From the NCBI GenBank assembly GCA_947034895.1, contig OX344762.1, forward strand, positions 77,060,981-77,124,980: a stretch of 64,000 nucleotides of DNA, in the 5' to 3' direction. Position 1 is the stretch's first letter, and each line of letters begins with the position of its first letter. Origin of the DNA: Rhytidiadelphus loreus. Lineage: Eukaryota > Streptophyta > Bryopsida > Hypnales > Hylocomiaceae. The position numbers and the translations under genes were made by a program. Below the pieces are notes generated by a model. That model saw nothing but the letters and a program-made list of their open reading frames with translations. It made no database searches and was not told the DNA's origin. Below, one piece after another: positions 1 to 12,400 of the stretch.

Positions 1-1167
1 AAGGATGATTTCTATGGTGACCAGCCCAACGTGCCAGGGGTCAAGGGTTAACTCAAAATTACCGATTGTATGATAATTTGGAGTTCGATTCCTGAACTTG
101 TTCTGTGCCTCTAAATCTTCGGTCTCTTCCGTCCACTTTTTAAAATTTAAAATTTTTTTTTTTCCTTCTCTTCGGTTGTTGTTGTGGAAAGTCCTATTCC
201 ATCTTCACGTCCTTTTGGATTATTGGGAACATAATACGCAAGGCATCTGCAGGTGCTTGAGTGAAATAGAAGACATTCACTGTGGGATGACATTATCCTG
301 AGCTCGGACAGAGCAATGAGGTGCCTGGTGCAGGGAATGGGTGCAAAGTAAACATAATGGAATGACCATTATTTTATCATATTCGACAAAAAAAGAAAGA
401 AAAAAGGAAAAAAGAGAGAGAGTAATTAAACCCAATAGGAGCATCCACGCAGTATACAACCACCACTCCAGTCGGTCAACAAAGACGTAGATAAAAAAAC
501 AATACTAAGAAGACATACCCCACAAACACGGGCGGTATCATCTTGTAATTAAGAATCAAACGTCTAGTATCTCTAATAGACAACTTTTAAGGAGAATGAG
601 ATGGAAACTTTATGTTCTGAATGATCATAAGATTATTAACTTAGGCATAAGCATTTGAATCCTTTGAACTGAAAATATTGCTCATATGTAAGGATGGAGG
701 TAGGAGCTCGTAAGGTAGGAAGGTCTACACACTGTCTCTTTAATAAGCCTATCTAACTCATCAATGTTTGTAATAGAGATTTGAAGGAACATGTCACTCA
801 TTTCTAAATAGGGGATGCATTTAGTATCTGATTGGTTTATGGGTCTCCTACATTAATGAAAAATGAAGTGAAAAAAAAAATGAGGACTCCATTGTAGAAA
901 CAAGGTATCATGTCAAATCGTAACTTCAAGATTCTCAAGCTTGCATTATCAAATCTCACTATGGTAATGAATGAATTGGTTAGTGCTATGCATACTCAAG
1001 CAACTTGTCCCTACAACTCCCCCAAGGTTAGTGTTTAATAATGCTTTGACTGCAAACAAGGATATGAGGAATAATTAATCATCAAAATCTTATGTTATCA
1101 AAAGTTTAGTAGGAATTTGGATTTAGCGTCCCCAATTAGATAGTAGACATCTCCAAATGAATCAACT
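1..1167. other. Intergenic, no gene seen
   Basis: AT-rich with short open frames on both strands that show no recognisable protein features. A purine-rich tract (390-420) is the only compositional feature. Confidence 0.5.
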
Positions 1168-1358
1168 GTGCTCTAATGTAGAAGTTTGGGCATAACACCA
1201 TCTTTGTGTGCATGGCACGACGCAACCACTCGTGCTCTAATGTAGAAGTTTGGGCATAACACCATCTTTGTGTGCATGGCACGACGCAACCACTCGTGCT
1301 CTAATGTAGAAGTTTGGACATAACACCATCTTTGTGGGCATGGCACAACGCAACCATT
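1168..1358. repeat. 64-bp tandem repeat, three copies
   Basis: Units begin at 1168, 1232 and 1296 with GTGCTCTAATGTAGAAG. The first two are nearly identical; the third has a few substitutions and degrades at its end. The unit is not a multiple of three and no protein reads through. It is a simple tandem duplication. Confidence 0.9.
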
Positions 1359-3410
1359 CTCTTACAGTTACCTAGGTTGAATTGTTTGTGTGAACTGGAC
1401 TAGTTGCACTCCCTTCTCATTTTTTTTTTAATTCACACTATTCCTTTGAAAAATAAATAAATATATAGAAGATTGGTTTATTACTATTCGCAGAGCCACA
1501 AGCGGAAGAGATTATTTACTTATTTGTTTATTTTGGCACACATTGAAGTTCATTTCAACAACAAAAAAGAAACCCATATAACAACACTCGGAGATGATGA
1601 CTATGGGGCCAAAGGTGGGACTCGCAACAAAAGGTTATAAAGTTGCTAGGGTGATTTTTGATCCACTTGCCCTTCATTTCATCCCTAGAGTAGATAGGTT
1701 TAATTTGACCCCATTTGTGATCAAATTGCGCCAACTAAACACTTCAGCTTGGGTGGTGGTGGTATTTGTGGATCCTCCTCATCTTCTTCCAACACTTTTG
1801 CCAGGCACTACACCCACAATCTGTTCTGTGAGTCCATTCAGTCCCTCTTCTCTGAAAAGAGCTAAAAAATTGGAGTCCAAGACACGGCAGCAGACAGGCC
1901 ATGTACAGTAGAAACCACAAAGGTGGGGTTGCACATGCGTCCCTGCTGGTAGGAGATGCCAAATACAGACACACACATCATGGCCCTGTTGACAGTAAGA
2001 TACCAAGATTCTACAAAGGCAACACGTTTGGGAGCTTGGGAAGGGCTAAGCTACAGTGAAAACTCATTGTCTATCATGCAATGGATTCCCTTGCAGCTGG
2101 AACATACTGCATTAAGTGCCAATTGTCAGTGCTCCAGTCGACAGTTGGCATCGCAAGATAGAGAGAAAAACACACACACACACTCATGCTCTCAAGGCTC
2201 GACTGGGCACGCAGCCCGAGGTGCAGAGCAGAGCTTTCAAAGAAAAGGGCCATAGCAAGGACAACATAACTTATATGGCCCACAACACGGTTGGACACAG
2301 TGAGGTGGAAAGAGAGAGAACAGTTTCCAATGGTTTATTTAGAAGCAGAAAACAGTAGCCTCTATCTATTCTGGAGCACACTAAGCGTAATCTTCACAAC
2401 AGAATCACGATTCGAAGACTCAATGAAAATCTGTCAGAAACTCTTACTCTTGTAACGTAATACTGGGTTCAACAGATCGTTGTGACCTGGTTTGCAAGAA
2501 TCTCTAAATGGTAGTGTACATAGTTTCAGCCGTGGCGTGACAATTACTGTTATTCCCAAGTCATCCATGAGGTGCAAATTTTGCACCAGTGGCAGTGTTT
2601 TCTCCACTTACGAGTTGGTATCCTACAGACACTAGTCTAACTTTACTTTGCTACTCCGTACAATTTATGCGAGTTACCTTACTGACTTCCTCTGGATCTT
2701 TACACTCCCGTTCGAGACTGTATCCTAAACTACGTTTGATATGTACATACAGAGTATTAAAAACCTATACAAAGGTGGAAACTGAAAGGCTTACAGGAAG
2801 GCAAGAATCATCAGTCACCTTCAGTTGCAGCGCCTAGAACGAATTTGGCAGGATTTTTCTTGCCAGTAAGTCAAGTGAGATCTTCCACTTGCGGATGTAT
2901 ACTTGTACTGAATTAAAAAAAGTTATTGAATGAGCACCCTTATGCGAACTCCATGTCTTCGAATCTGAATTTCAATCACAACAGTCCTCGTTAGACGTCA
3001 GAGAGAAAAACACTTAAGTAGAAAGTATTAGAACAAGATTCCCATGTTCGAATAGAAAGGCATCTGCACATATGAAAATGCATGTGGCGCCTAGTTTTTG
3101 CAAAACACAATCCGTCAGTAGAAAGATGTGCCCAAGATAGGGTTTTCAGTCAATTTAGCCCGTTTCAAGAAATTCTAGACCACAAAATAAACAAAACGTT
3201 CTCCCTGATTCAAGAAGTTTTGCCTAGGGCCATATTAACCATTGATACAGAGGGAGACCTTATGAGTCATGATCACTGCGGTCATAGAGATTCCTTATGA
3301 CTCATGGGGAGGATTCTATACGTTCACCAAACAGTCTAATTTAATTAATAATCCATTTCGAAGTGGAGAATTCTATGGTGCATGCGATTACCTCTTCACC
3401 TTAATCCTCC
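1359..3410. other. Intergenic / possible 3' region downstream of the RME-8-like gene
   Basis: Composition is closer to the gene than to the far intergenic DNA, and it follows the minus-strand stop at 3411, so part may be 3' UTR. The open frames at 1594-1911 and 1956-2358 have no motif or splice context that supports coding. A possible minus-strand AATAAA lies near 2335-2340, which seems far for this stop. Confidence 0.35.
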
Positions 3411-6400
3411 TCAGCTGGGTGGAAACTGAGCATCCCATTTTGCAGACACACTCCCTTTGAAAGTCTCTTGACCCTTCTCGGTGCCATTTGCATTGGGAGA
3501 TGTCGAGGTGGAAGGGGATGGTGCAGCTGAGACTCCATTGTCCAACAGTTCATGTGACTTATCCGTGGTCCACCAAGCACATGGGTATTGATTTCCTAGA
3601 AAATGCTGCAGAACTTCAAAATCGGCAACGTCGTCCCAGATGTTCTCTACCGGAATATCCCAAAAGCCTTTCATATCTGCTGGCACTAGGCTTTCCAACA
3701 GCCGAATGACCTCTTTCCCTTTGCGCTTGTCATGGCACATCAAGGCAAGGCATTCCAGCGCTGTTTTCGAAACTTCATTATTTCCTTCCATATCAAGCAC
3801 GGTATCAGCCAGTTTCTGCACAACTCTCACACTCGATGTAATCTCAATAGTTGGGGAACTCAGCCTGATCAACCTTAGCAGCAGCATGAGGCTACACAAC
3901 CTCGGGTCAGTGCCAGCAAATCCAGCATCCGCCTTGGGGACTTCCAAATCGAGAAAGTCCACCAGAGAGTGGATCAAATCCTCAGAAACAATGATGTCGA
4001 CGATGTCTTTATGGTTAGCGATGGAGTGCGTCAGAATGATCACTAGCTGGGAAAGCATACGAGCTTCAGCCCCAGTGCAGCATATATAACGGCTCACAGC
4101 GAGGAAGATATCAATATAGGATCGGCCAGCTAACAAATACGGTCGCCCTTTGAAGAGCAATAGCAATGAAAGTATAAGTCTTCTCAGGGAATCAGGATCA
4201 TCTGCATATATGCCTAATACAATAGCCTTTTTCACTTCTCGAAGAAATCGTTGCTCCAGGGTCTTACCGAAGAAAAATTCCGGTATTCTAAGGAACTGAT
4301 CCACAAAGAACCCCCCCAAGTACATTTCTGGCACATATCCTTCTTCTTTTGAATTCCTGTAGACTGGCTTACTGTCGACCTCTACAACAGTGGCAAGCGC
4401 CCAGCGAGTAAACACTGGTTGTTCTAGCTCCAAAGCCCAGGACCCCAGTCCTGCTACCACCTGGTTCTTCACGAACCCCTGCAGCTTGATGGCCTCCTCT
4501 GTAAGCAGCTGCTTGATACCATGTTGTGATTCATCGTCCCACACTAGCCTTGGAAGGTAGACTGTCTCCTCGTACAGTTCACAAGCTCCTGCTGGGTCAT
4601 GTGCTAGAGCAGATACAAGCTCCAGAGGCATCAGTGACACCAATGTTCGAAATACAAGTGGCTTCGCCCCCTTGTGTCCCGGCTCAAGCAAATTCATGAG
4701 CTCGTCAATAGCTGTTGTCAACCTTAAATCCTTGGGATTCTCTGCAAGAAAATGTGCACGTTGACTGACCCCAATTGAACACAACAGAAGCTGCCCAAGT
4801 ATACAAGCCGCTAGTAACCTCTGATGTGGGCTTATCTTTTCAGTCTCCATGATTCCGGTTCTCAAACTCGGTAGATCAACATCACAAAAGAGGCATAACA
4901 AGGGGAAGAGTACCCCGCTGCTGGAGAACCAATCGGTCACCTCGACATTCGCTGGAATATTCTCACTCAGAACATGTAGCATTTCGAGAGTAGCGAGGAC
5001 CACCTCGTTACCCTTGTCCTCTGTCACAGCATCCCAAAGGTATATCCCAGCTATCCCAAGCAGATTTGATTGCAGAATGGCGTTTTGTGATGCCTCTTCC
5101 TGAGCTAGGACCTTGAAAAGATGCATAATCTGAATCCAAACTTTGGGTGCACATTGTTCCACTGACGCAATTTCAAAGAAAGTCTCTAACCTGAGACTTT
5201 TGATTATATCATTCCTGGAATGTGACACTGCGAATTTCAGGCACTCCTTTACTGCAACCAGCACAAGGACGAACTTTTCAAGCTCATCTCGTTGCTCTTG
5301 CATGCCTTCCGGAAGGATCACGTGCTTGTCCTCATACCCCTCCGTTTCGTTCTCAACCTCAACGACATTTCGTTCCCTCTCCAGGTATTCCATCATGAGA
5401 TCCAAAAACTCGGTGTCGTCTGGAAGGTCGTCTCCCTCCCATTTCCCAGACGCAAGATGCTTAACAAAAACACCACCAATTACGAACTCCGTATGAAGAC
5501 AAGCATACTTGTAGCTCTCCAGCCATTGCACTTCACCCTGTTCCTTATGAGTCATGATCCTCGCCAGGGCCCTCTCACGAAGCTCGTTCCGCACCTCAGC
5601 AGTCCATATTGTTGTCGGGGATTGAACGTCCGATCCTGCCATGGAAACGAACTTACCAGGGACCTCATCATTTTGCAAGCAAGACATGAGTGACCTGGGG
5701 AGTAAACTGGAGAGTGAGATAGACTGGGTCCCCTCCGTTCGTACAAAAGTGCCAAGCACATCTGCAGCCAGAATTGGAAGCGTAGATTTTGCACTTTTAG
5801 GGTCAATAGTTGGTTCTGGGACTACAAGCAATAGTAGCAAGAGATAGAAGCCTTCATCAATGATCCGGCGGCCGTAGTCCGAATCCCCTGCAAAGTGCTT
5901 CAGAGAACTCAAAGCAGTGTATGAGACGGGGCTAGGATCTGTTGCGGTGACGGCAGCACTGAGAGCCCACTGCATGCCTTTCTGCCAGCGCGGATCATTC
6001 CAAAGATGCTTCCTCCCGTCCTGACTGCAGGATATAATCTCTAACATAGACAGGGATCCTGCAAGTGCAGCGTCAAGACTATTGCTGTTGACGCTCCACT
6101 GAGTCCCAAGTGAAAGCACGTCCAATGCGAAGTTCAGTGATGGTAGGGGTAAACCTTCAGCCTTTGGATTCCCAGTAACATATTTTCGGAGAACTTTGAC
6201 TGTGTAATGCAAAACATCCAAAGAGAATGGGGCAGAGCTCTCCTTCTCAGCTTGGCAAGTCTGTAAAGACGGAAATGACGCTGTTATGAGGAGATGCTCT
6301 GTGTCGTTCGGTAACGTGAGCTTGTGTCGCTCGATGACGTATGCCTGCAAGCGGAGAAAAGCTTCAGACTTTATTGATATAACCAGTCAAAGATTTCTCC

Positions 6401-9400
6401 AATGCAAAACAATGACAAAAAGCGCATAAATAAATGAAATCAAGCTAGACCAACAATTTTTCACAAGAAAGAAGAAACGAGTCGAGGGATTGAGGTCAAA
6501 ACCAGGGCTTGAATGAGGAGCTGTGTCCGTTGTAGTTCAGGAATAGAATCCCCTCCTTTCACCAAATTCCGAAGATTCTACACCACGACAAGAAAATCTT
6601 TGGTCAACTTCGTACCCCACAGCATCTCAATGGTTACAATTGGTGTCATTCCGCAAAAGACTAAGGCATTTTCTACATATACTCTCTTCATGAAGCGAGG
6701 TGAAAATGGATTTTTAAGTCCATATTTATTCCTTGAGTTTATAAATACACCTTTTCGGATTGGGTTGCAATGTACAGATCCTGAAATTCATACTAACCCT
6801 GCATCATTATGATGCACAGGTTGTTGAAACGAATACCTGACACCATAACCTCAACTTACCAGCATGAGGCTGCTCAAGAACCCGTCAGGGTCTCTGATGG
6901 GATAGTCTGGGAAGCGATCCTTATCAAGAAGATTTTGGAGATAGAACGGAGCTGAGAATACCATGTCTACACAACAGAAAACTGCAGAGTCAATAGGTGC
7001 ATACTGATTGACTTTGCTCTGCCAAGTTCAGATTTCTGCCAAGTTCTAAGCTGATAATCGCCTTTGAAAGTGTGATTGAACTCGTTAATAAGAGATATCC
7101 TACAATTCTTGCAACGTCTTAGTCATAGATGAAATGTGGACTGAATTCAAGGTCATTAATTTCCAAGTTGCAGTTACAGATGATTGTGGGATACCCAAAG
7201 TCCTTCAACACATCGCAACCACTCACAACAGTGAAAGACATCGACCCTGTACTTACCAGCCAACTCAGGATAGTCAATATGAGGCCGGGGCGTGTGCACA
7301 TAAGGTGCCATGGGATCGCTGGCACGAGCTTTAACATATGGCTCCAATTCACTGGTAACGTGGTCGAGCAAACGTTGCCGCATATCCTTATTCCAGATGA
7401 TATCAGGTGTATCTTGTTCTGTGTTCAACATTGATGCAAAGAGTCTGGACGAATCCACATCCTGCACACAAGCCAAACTTCAGCATGCTTAGCAAGATGC
7501 ACTCAAGAAGTGTTACGAGTTTCAGCTGCTAACCATCTAACTTAAGTCCCAAGTGCCCAAGCTAAAAATTAGAAGGTACTCTTTGGAAGGTAATAGAAAC
7601 TTTCAAAACATATTTCTATCGTTCAAAATGAAGGTACAGTTCCTTCTTCAATTGGCACATTTTGCTACTTTCCATGAAGCTCCCTAAATCATTTATTTCA
7701 ACTCCTATAGATATGGAAGCGGTTCCTATTGGCCATTCGGGCACTTAGGTTAAGCTGACTTTCTATCAGGGAACAAGCTAATCCAATGTCCTAGTCTAAG
7801 CGAGTCCAATGGAAATAACAATTTGCCGTACGTAGTAACAGAGTTGTCGGAATACCTCACACATAAGCCTTAAAATGAGCCCATCGGGTAGGTAGAGTCG
7901 GAGTACACTGCCCTTACAAAGTAATTGGTCTTGGTCATTCTCATCTTTCTTGGGGATCGTCCCTTGATCCTGCTACAAAAAAGGTCTCCGTGTATTAGAA
8001 ATCATGAAAGGAAAACGACACAAGTAATCTTCCATAGCAAGTCATCACCCATATTTAGAGACACGAAAATTGAAATTCACGCACCTGGTTACATATAAGT
8101 TGAATCGCATCAGATTTACCTGCTTTAAATGACATTGCAGCAAGAATTTGCAAATCATGTCTTTCTCCCAGTCCACGAGATCTCCGGACAGGATTTTCCA
8201 CAGGAGAATCTCAAAAGCACCCAGTGAGAAAAGCCGTCGCATGGCACTCTTGTTTGCCTTGACAACAATCAAGAGAATCTCCAAAACCCTGAAAACCAGG
8301 TTCTGTAAGTAGGTTGATAATACTCAAACGACACATAAAGTCAGATATTGAGATTTTAGACTTGGAATATAGAGCTTCCAAGGAAGCTCAAAAAGTAAAC
8401 TAAAAGTGATAACAAGAAATCTTACGAGTTACCAAATTAGCAAGTTTATGTAGGGAGTAGAGGATACTATTTGCATCAATTATAAGCATTTTTACATAAG
8501 CAAGAGCGTGATTATTGGGAGATGTATAGGCTTTGGAGAGAACACGTCGGGTACAAGAGCCAGATTTGTTCAGATCAATTTTAAAAAACCAGTGCAGACT
8601 ATTAGAAATAACAGTAGACAACCCCACTTCCATTTGCAAAGATCGGTGGCCATAGACATTTAGCGAAATCATGCTTACGCCATTTGCAAATACTTCCACC
8701 TAAGTGTATGAATAGATGAGTTGCTGGTGGTAAGAGGGTAAAAATAGGAGACGGGGATCAGGTCCTTAACAGTTTTATTATACTCTAACTTTTAGGCGCT
8801 CAGCGTCATCACTTCTCAGGAGCTACCGTACAATGAGAAAAATTGTGTACCTGCCGAATTCGGGTGACTTGAGTCGGAGTAATATTTGCACCAGATGATA
8901 AAGAGTCTCTTCCTTGGAAAGGCTAACCACTGCAGCCGATGGTGGATAATGCTGTTTATTGCTACTGTCACCTGATATTCTGCGTCACGCGTCACAAGAA
9001 AATCATTAAAGCAGCCAAATAACTCCTCTTGCTGTACTCGATGGGCCTATTTTCAATCCTATCAACAGAAATCGATAAGCACAGTGATATCTACACTACC
9101 ATGCTCTCCAGAATTTCCCTCTGAATGACAATATACACTGTCAAGCATCATCGTCTGATTAACCAAGTTACCAAGTTGATGTTCAACCCCTAAGTCGGAT
9201 TAGCAAACCTCGACTAATACAACATTTTCAGATTTCAAATTCCAGTAATATGTAAATCTATGAGAGTTTTGACAAGAAAGCACCTCAAAAGAGTTTCTAA
9301 CTGGTCCAAGACAAGGCCCAACTGTATTTTAGGAGGAACTTGTTTATCCTGCCATCTGATCCCATCTTTGGCTTCCAGGCTGCCATCTTGCACGGACTTT

Positions 9401-12400
9401 CCCAACATTTCCCGAGCCCTTCCCGATGGAATCCTCACCAGCCTCGACACTCCGTCAGAACCCACGTGATCGACCATTTCAAATACGCCCTGCGCTAAAG
9501 CATCTTTGCTGGTCGAGCCATTGCATTCAAATTCCATCTTATTCTTACAACTCTGAGAATGTAAAACCACGGAGGACCACCCGTTAAAGAAAATTTCTCA
9601 ACAGACCCTCTCAGGCGTCTGCAACAACAGAGGAGATTCAAAATTCATCATGGCAAAAAAAGAAAAAGATATCTGCATCAGTGCAACGATCTTTATACAG
9701 AGGGGCTTTGCAAAGGAAGTAACCTTCTCTGCAGATATCACCATCAAAGATGCCAAAACAGCACTTCCACCTGCATGAGTAAATCGTATCACGTTCTCTC
9801 GTTTGCCTTTCTCCAGAGTAGCCAGTAGGAAAACGACTAGTTTGAATACAAAAACCTCATGCTCACTGTTGATAACTTCCCGCAACATCCCCACTACTGT
9901 CTGTGCCACACATCCGTACATGAGTATACTGTTATTCTCCAGTCGACATGGAGAATGCAGACAACAGCTCAAACGAGCACTAAACAAGAGACACAACTGT
10001 AACCCCAGTGATTATGCAAATGTCAAGAGAAAAATAAAAAGAGATCGCTAAGTTTCATAACATTCTAGAGCAGTACATGGCTTGCACCCTTTCCAAGGTA
10101 GTACAAAATGAATCTGGAGCACTAAAATATTGAAGAATTGTCCCACTTTTGAAGCAATCTATTTCCAGGAATGAAATCACTGAACCCACACGCAAACGTG
10201 CCGACTAAGGAGGCAAGGACTGTATAAAAGGAAATAGATTATTCTCATGTGAACCACACCCGCCTTTGCAAACATAACATGAGATCAAGATTATGCACCA
10301 AAAGAATCTGGATTCCTTTTCTTATCCCTTTGTTCATTAACTTAAAGGGTGTTCAGGCAGAACCTCAAAAGGAGGACAAATCGCAAAATACCTCAATAAC
10401 TTTCAGTGTCTCCATGCAAAAAGTGACCTCTTCTGTGTAACGTTCGTAGATCCAAGTCAACACATGCACGGCTAAGCGTAGATCAATTTCAGGCAGATTA
10501 TTGCAGCCAAACAAGGGGGTGAAGCCCAGGAGCATCGCTTGGAATACTGACTGGAATAACGGCATTGGGTCTCCAAGCTGTTTCACATATCATAGAGGCA
10601 ATGTCAGAGCTACAAAAACCTGTGCCTCATCTTCTTCGCTACGGTAAGCCATGACATCCAGAACACCAAATGTAGTCGCCTAATTATCCAAACACCGGCT
10701 ACGAATGATATAAAGTAAATGTTCGTGGGTGAAAACATGTATGTATTGTCGAATCAAACTGACCTTCCAGAATGAGTTGTGAAAGCCATGAGCAGGAGGT
10801 TGGTAGTCAACAAGAAGCTCCAAGTGAACCCCTCTAACAACAGTTCCTGTAGGTCGCCAATCCCATTTCTATACGTCAAAGAAGTAATCCAGACTGGTCA
10901 TTTTAAAGCAACCGTAATCCAATGCACAAGCACGCCGGAATGCTTGCTACCCACGATTGAATCAGGCAGGGCTTAGTTTCCATAAAATCATGTTAAAGAA
11001 TTTTTTTTGCAAATTACAGATGACACGATTTGGACATTAGAACTATGCAAATTGTTCGCTAGGAAAACTCACCTCCACCTTCACTGGCAGTGGAGTAGAC
11101 AAGCTGAACATCTGCCGCGTTGTACCAAATATCTTTATTCGTTTCCAAGGCCGCAATATACCCCTCCATTTCATCCCGAAGGAACTGCATATGTCAAAGA
11201 AAAGTTATTCAATTATATAATTAGGCCGCACTTATAGAACTGATGTACTCTACGAGGTATGACTGGTTGATTGTTGCAACAACAGTCAAGCGAACGGGTA
11301 ACTTCATGACTTCACTGACAACAAGATCACGTAAATTCTTGTGTGTGGATATGCGAAATCAACCTAACAAACACACACAGGAATAGGTACATAAAATGTA
11401 AATCTCTGAAAGCAATTGTACCTTCCTCAACTCCGAACGCTTGACAGCATTCCATACAAGAAGTGGAGTCTCCACGGTTCCATTATGAAGCAATTCTATG
11501 GTGTCCATCCACGCAGTGAAACTGCCTGTGGATTCCTTCTACACAATCAGACCGAAAAGTCAGCAAACTCCCAAGCTAACAGCAAGACTGGTGTTAATAT
11601 AATTCAGTCCTAGCAAATGCTCAGGTGAGGGCACGATGCAGCTTACCTGGCCATCCAACTCACTCACTTTATTGGCGTACAAGTTCATCACACCCTACAC
11701 GCCAAATGATATAAGGACCATTAGCAACAAAGTAGAAGATGAACCCAATCTGTTTACTGTTTATCAATTTATTATAACATTAAAATTGATTGACATGAAA
11801 ATGCACAGGCTTGCTTTCAGGGGTGCGTGTCCAATCTGTGTCAAGGTATTGTAAGTAGTGCACACCGTGGGTAACACAGCCATAAGCAGCTTCTTCGCTT
11901 CAAGGTTTCCTTCCATCAAGAGAAAGATCTGGCTACAGCTCAGCAACCTAAGATGCGACTTCTTTGAGAATACCGCTGTACTTAAGTGCAATAGAAGCAC
12001 GCACCGGCGAACACATACAGTCTGCACAAGAAATCCACGTTTAACAGTCAGGAAATTTCCCAACTTCGGACGCACAACAGGAGCAAAGAAATGCGAAACG
12101 ATTTGGCTTCTTAAGCCATGAAGGACCAAGGATCATGTTCTCTTCAGCGGTTTCGAAGGGTCAAATGGGACATTCTTTCGTCCATTTTTCTTTTTTCTTT
12201 AGCTAGACCTGCAATGCTCTTCACAGATTGTGGTGATATGAATTTGGCCTTCTCTGAAATATAATTTTCAGAATATGACCAATTAAATTGGTCATTTTAA
12301 ATCCATGAACTCTTGGTCCTTCAGGGGTTTAGAACTTGCAAGAATGAAGTCCCAGACTCTGAAAAGTTCGCACAACAGAGATAAAAAACACGACTCATTT

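Noticed and set aside
80..92. GTTCGATTCC as a tRNA T-loop
   Set aside because: No acceptor stem, D-arm or anticodon arm can be built around it.
1594..2358. Overlapping open frames of 80-105 codons on both strands
   Set aside because: No motif, no splice context and equal openness on opposite strands; treated as chance.
8400..8699. 99-codon minus-strand frame inside an RME-8-like intron
   Set aside because: Neighbouring exons join in phase without it, and its residues do not align with the family.
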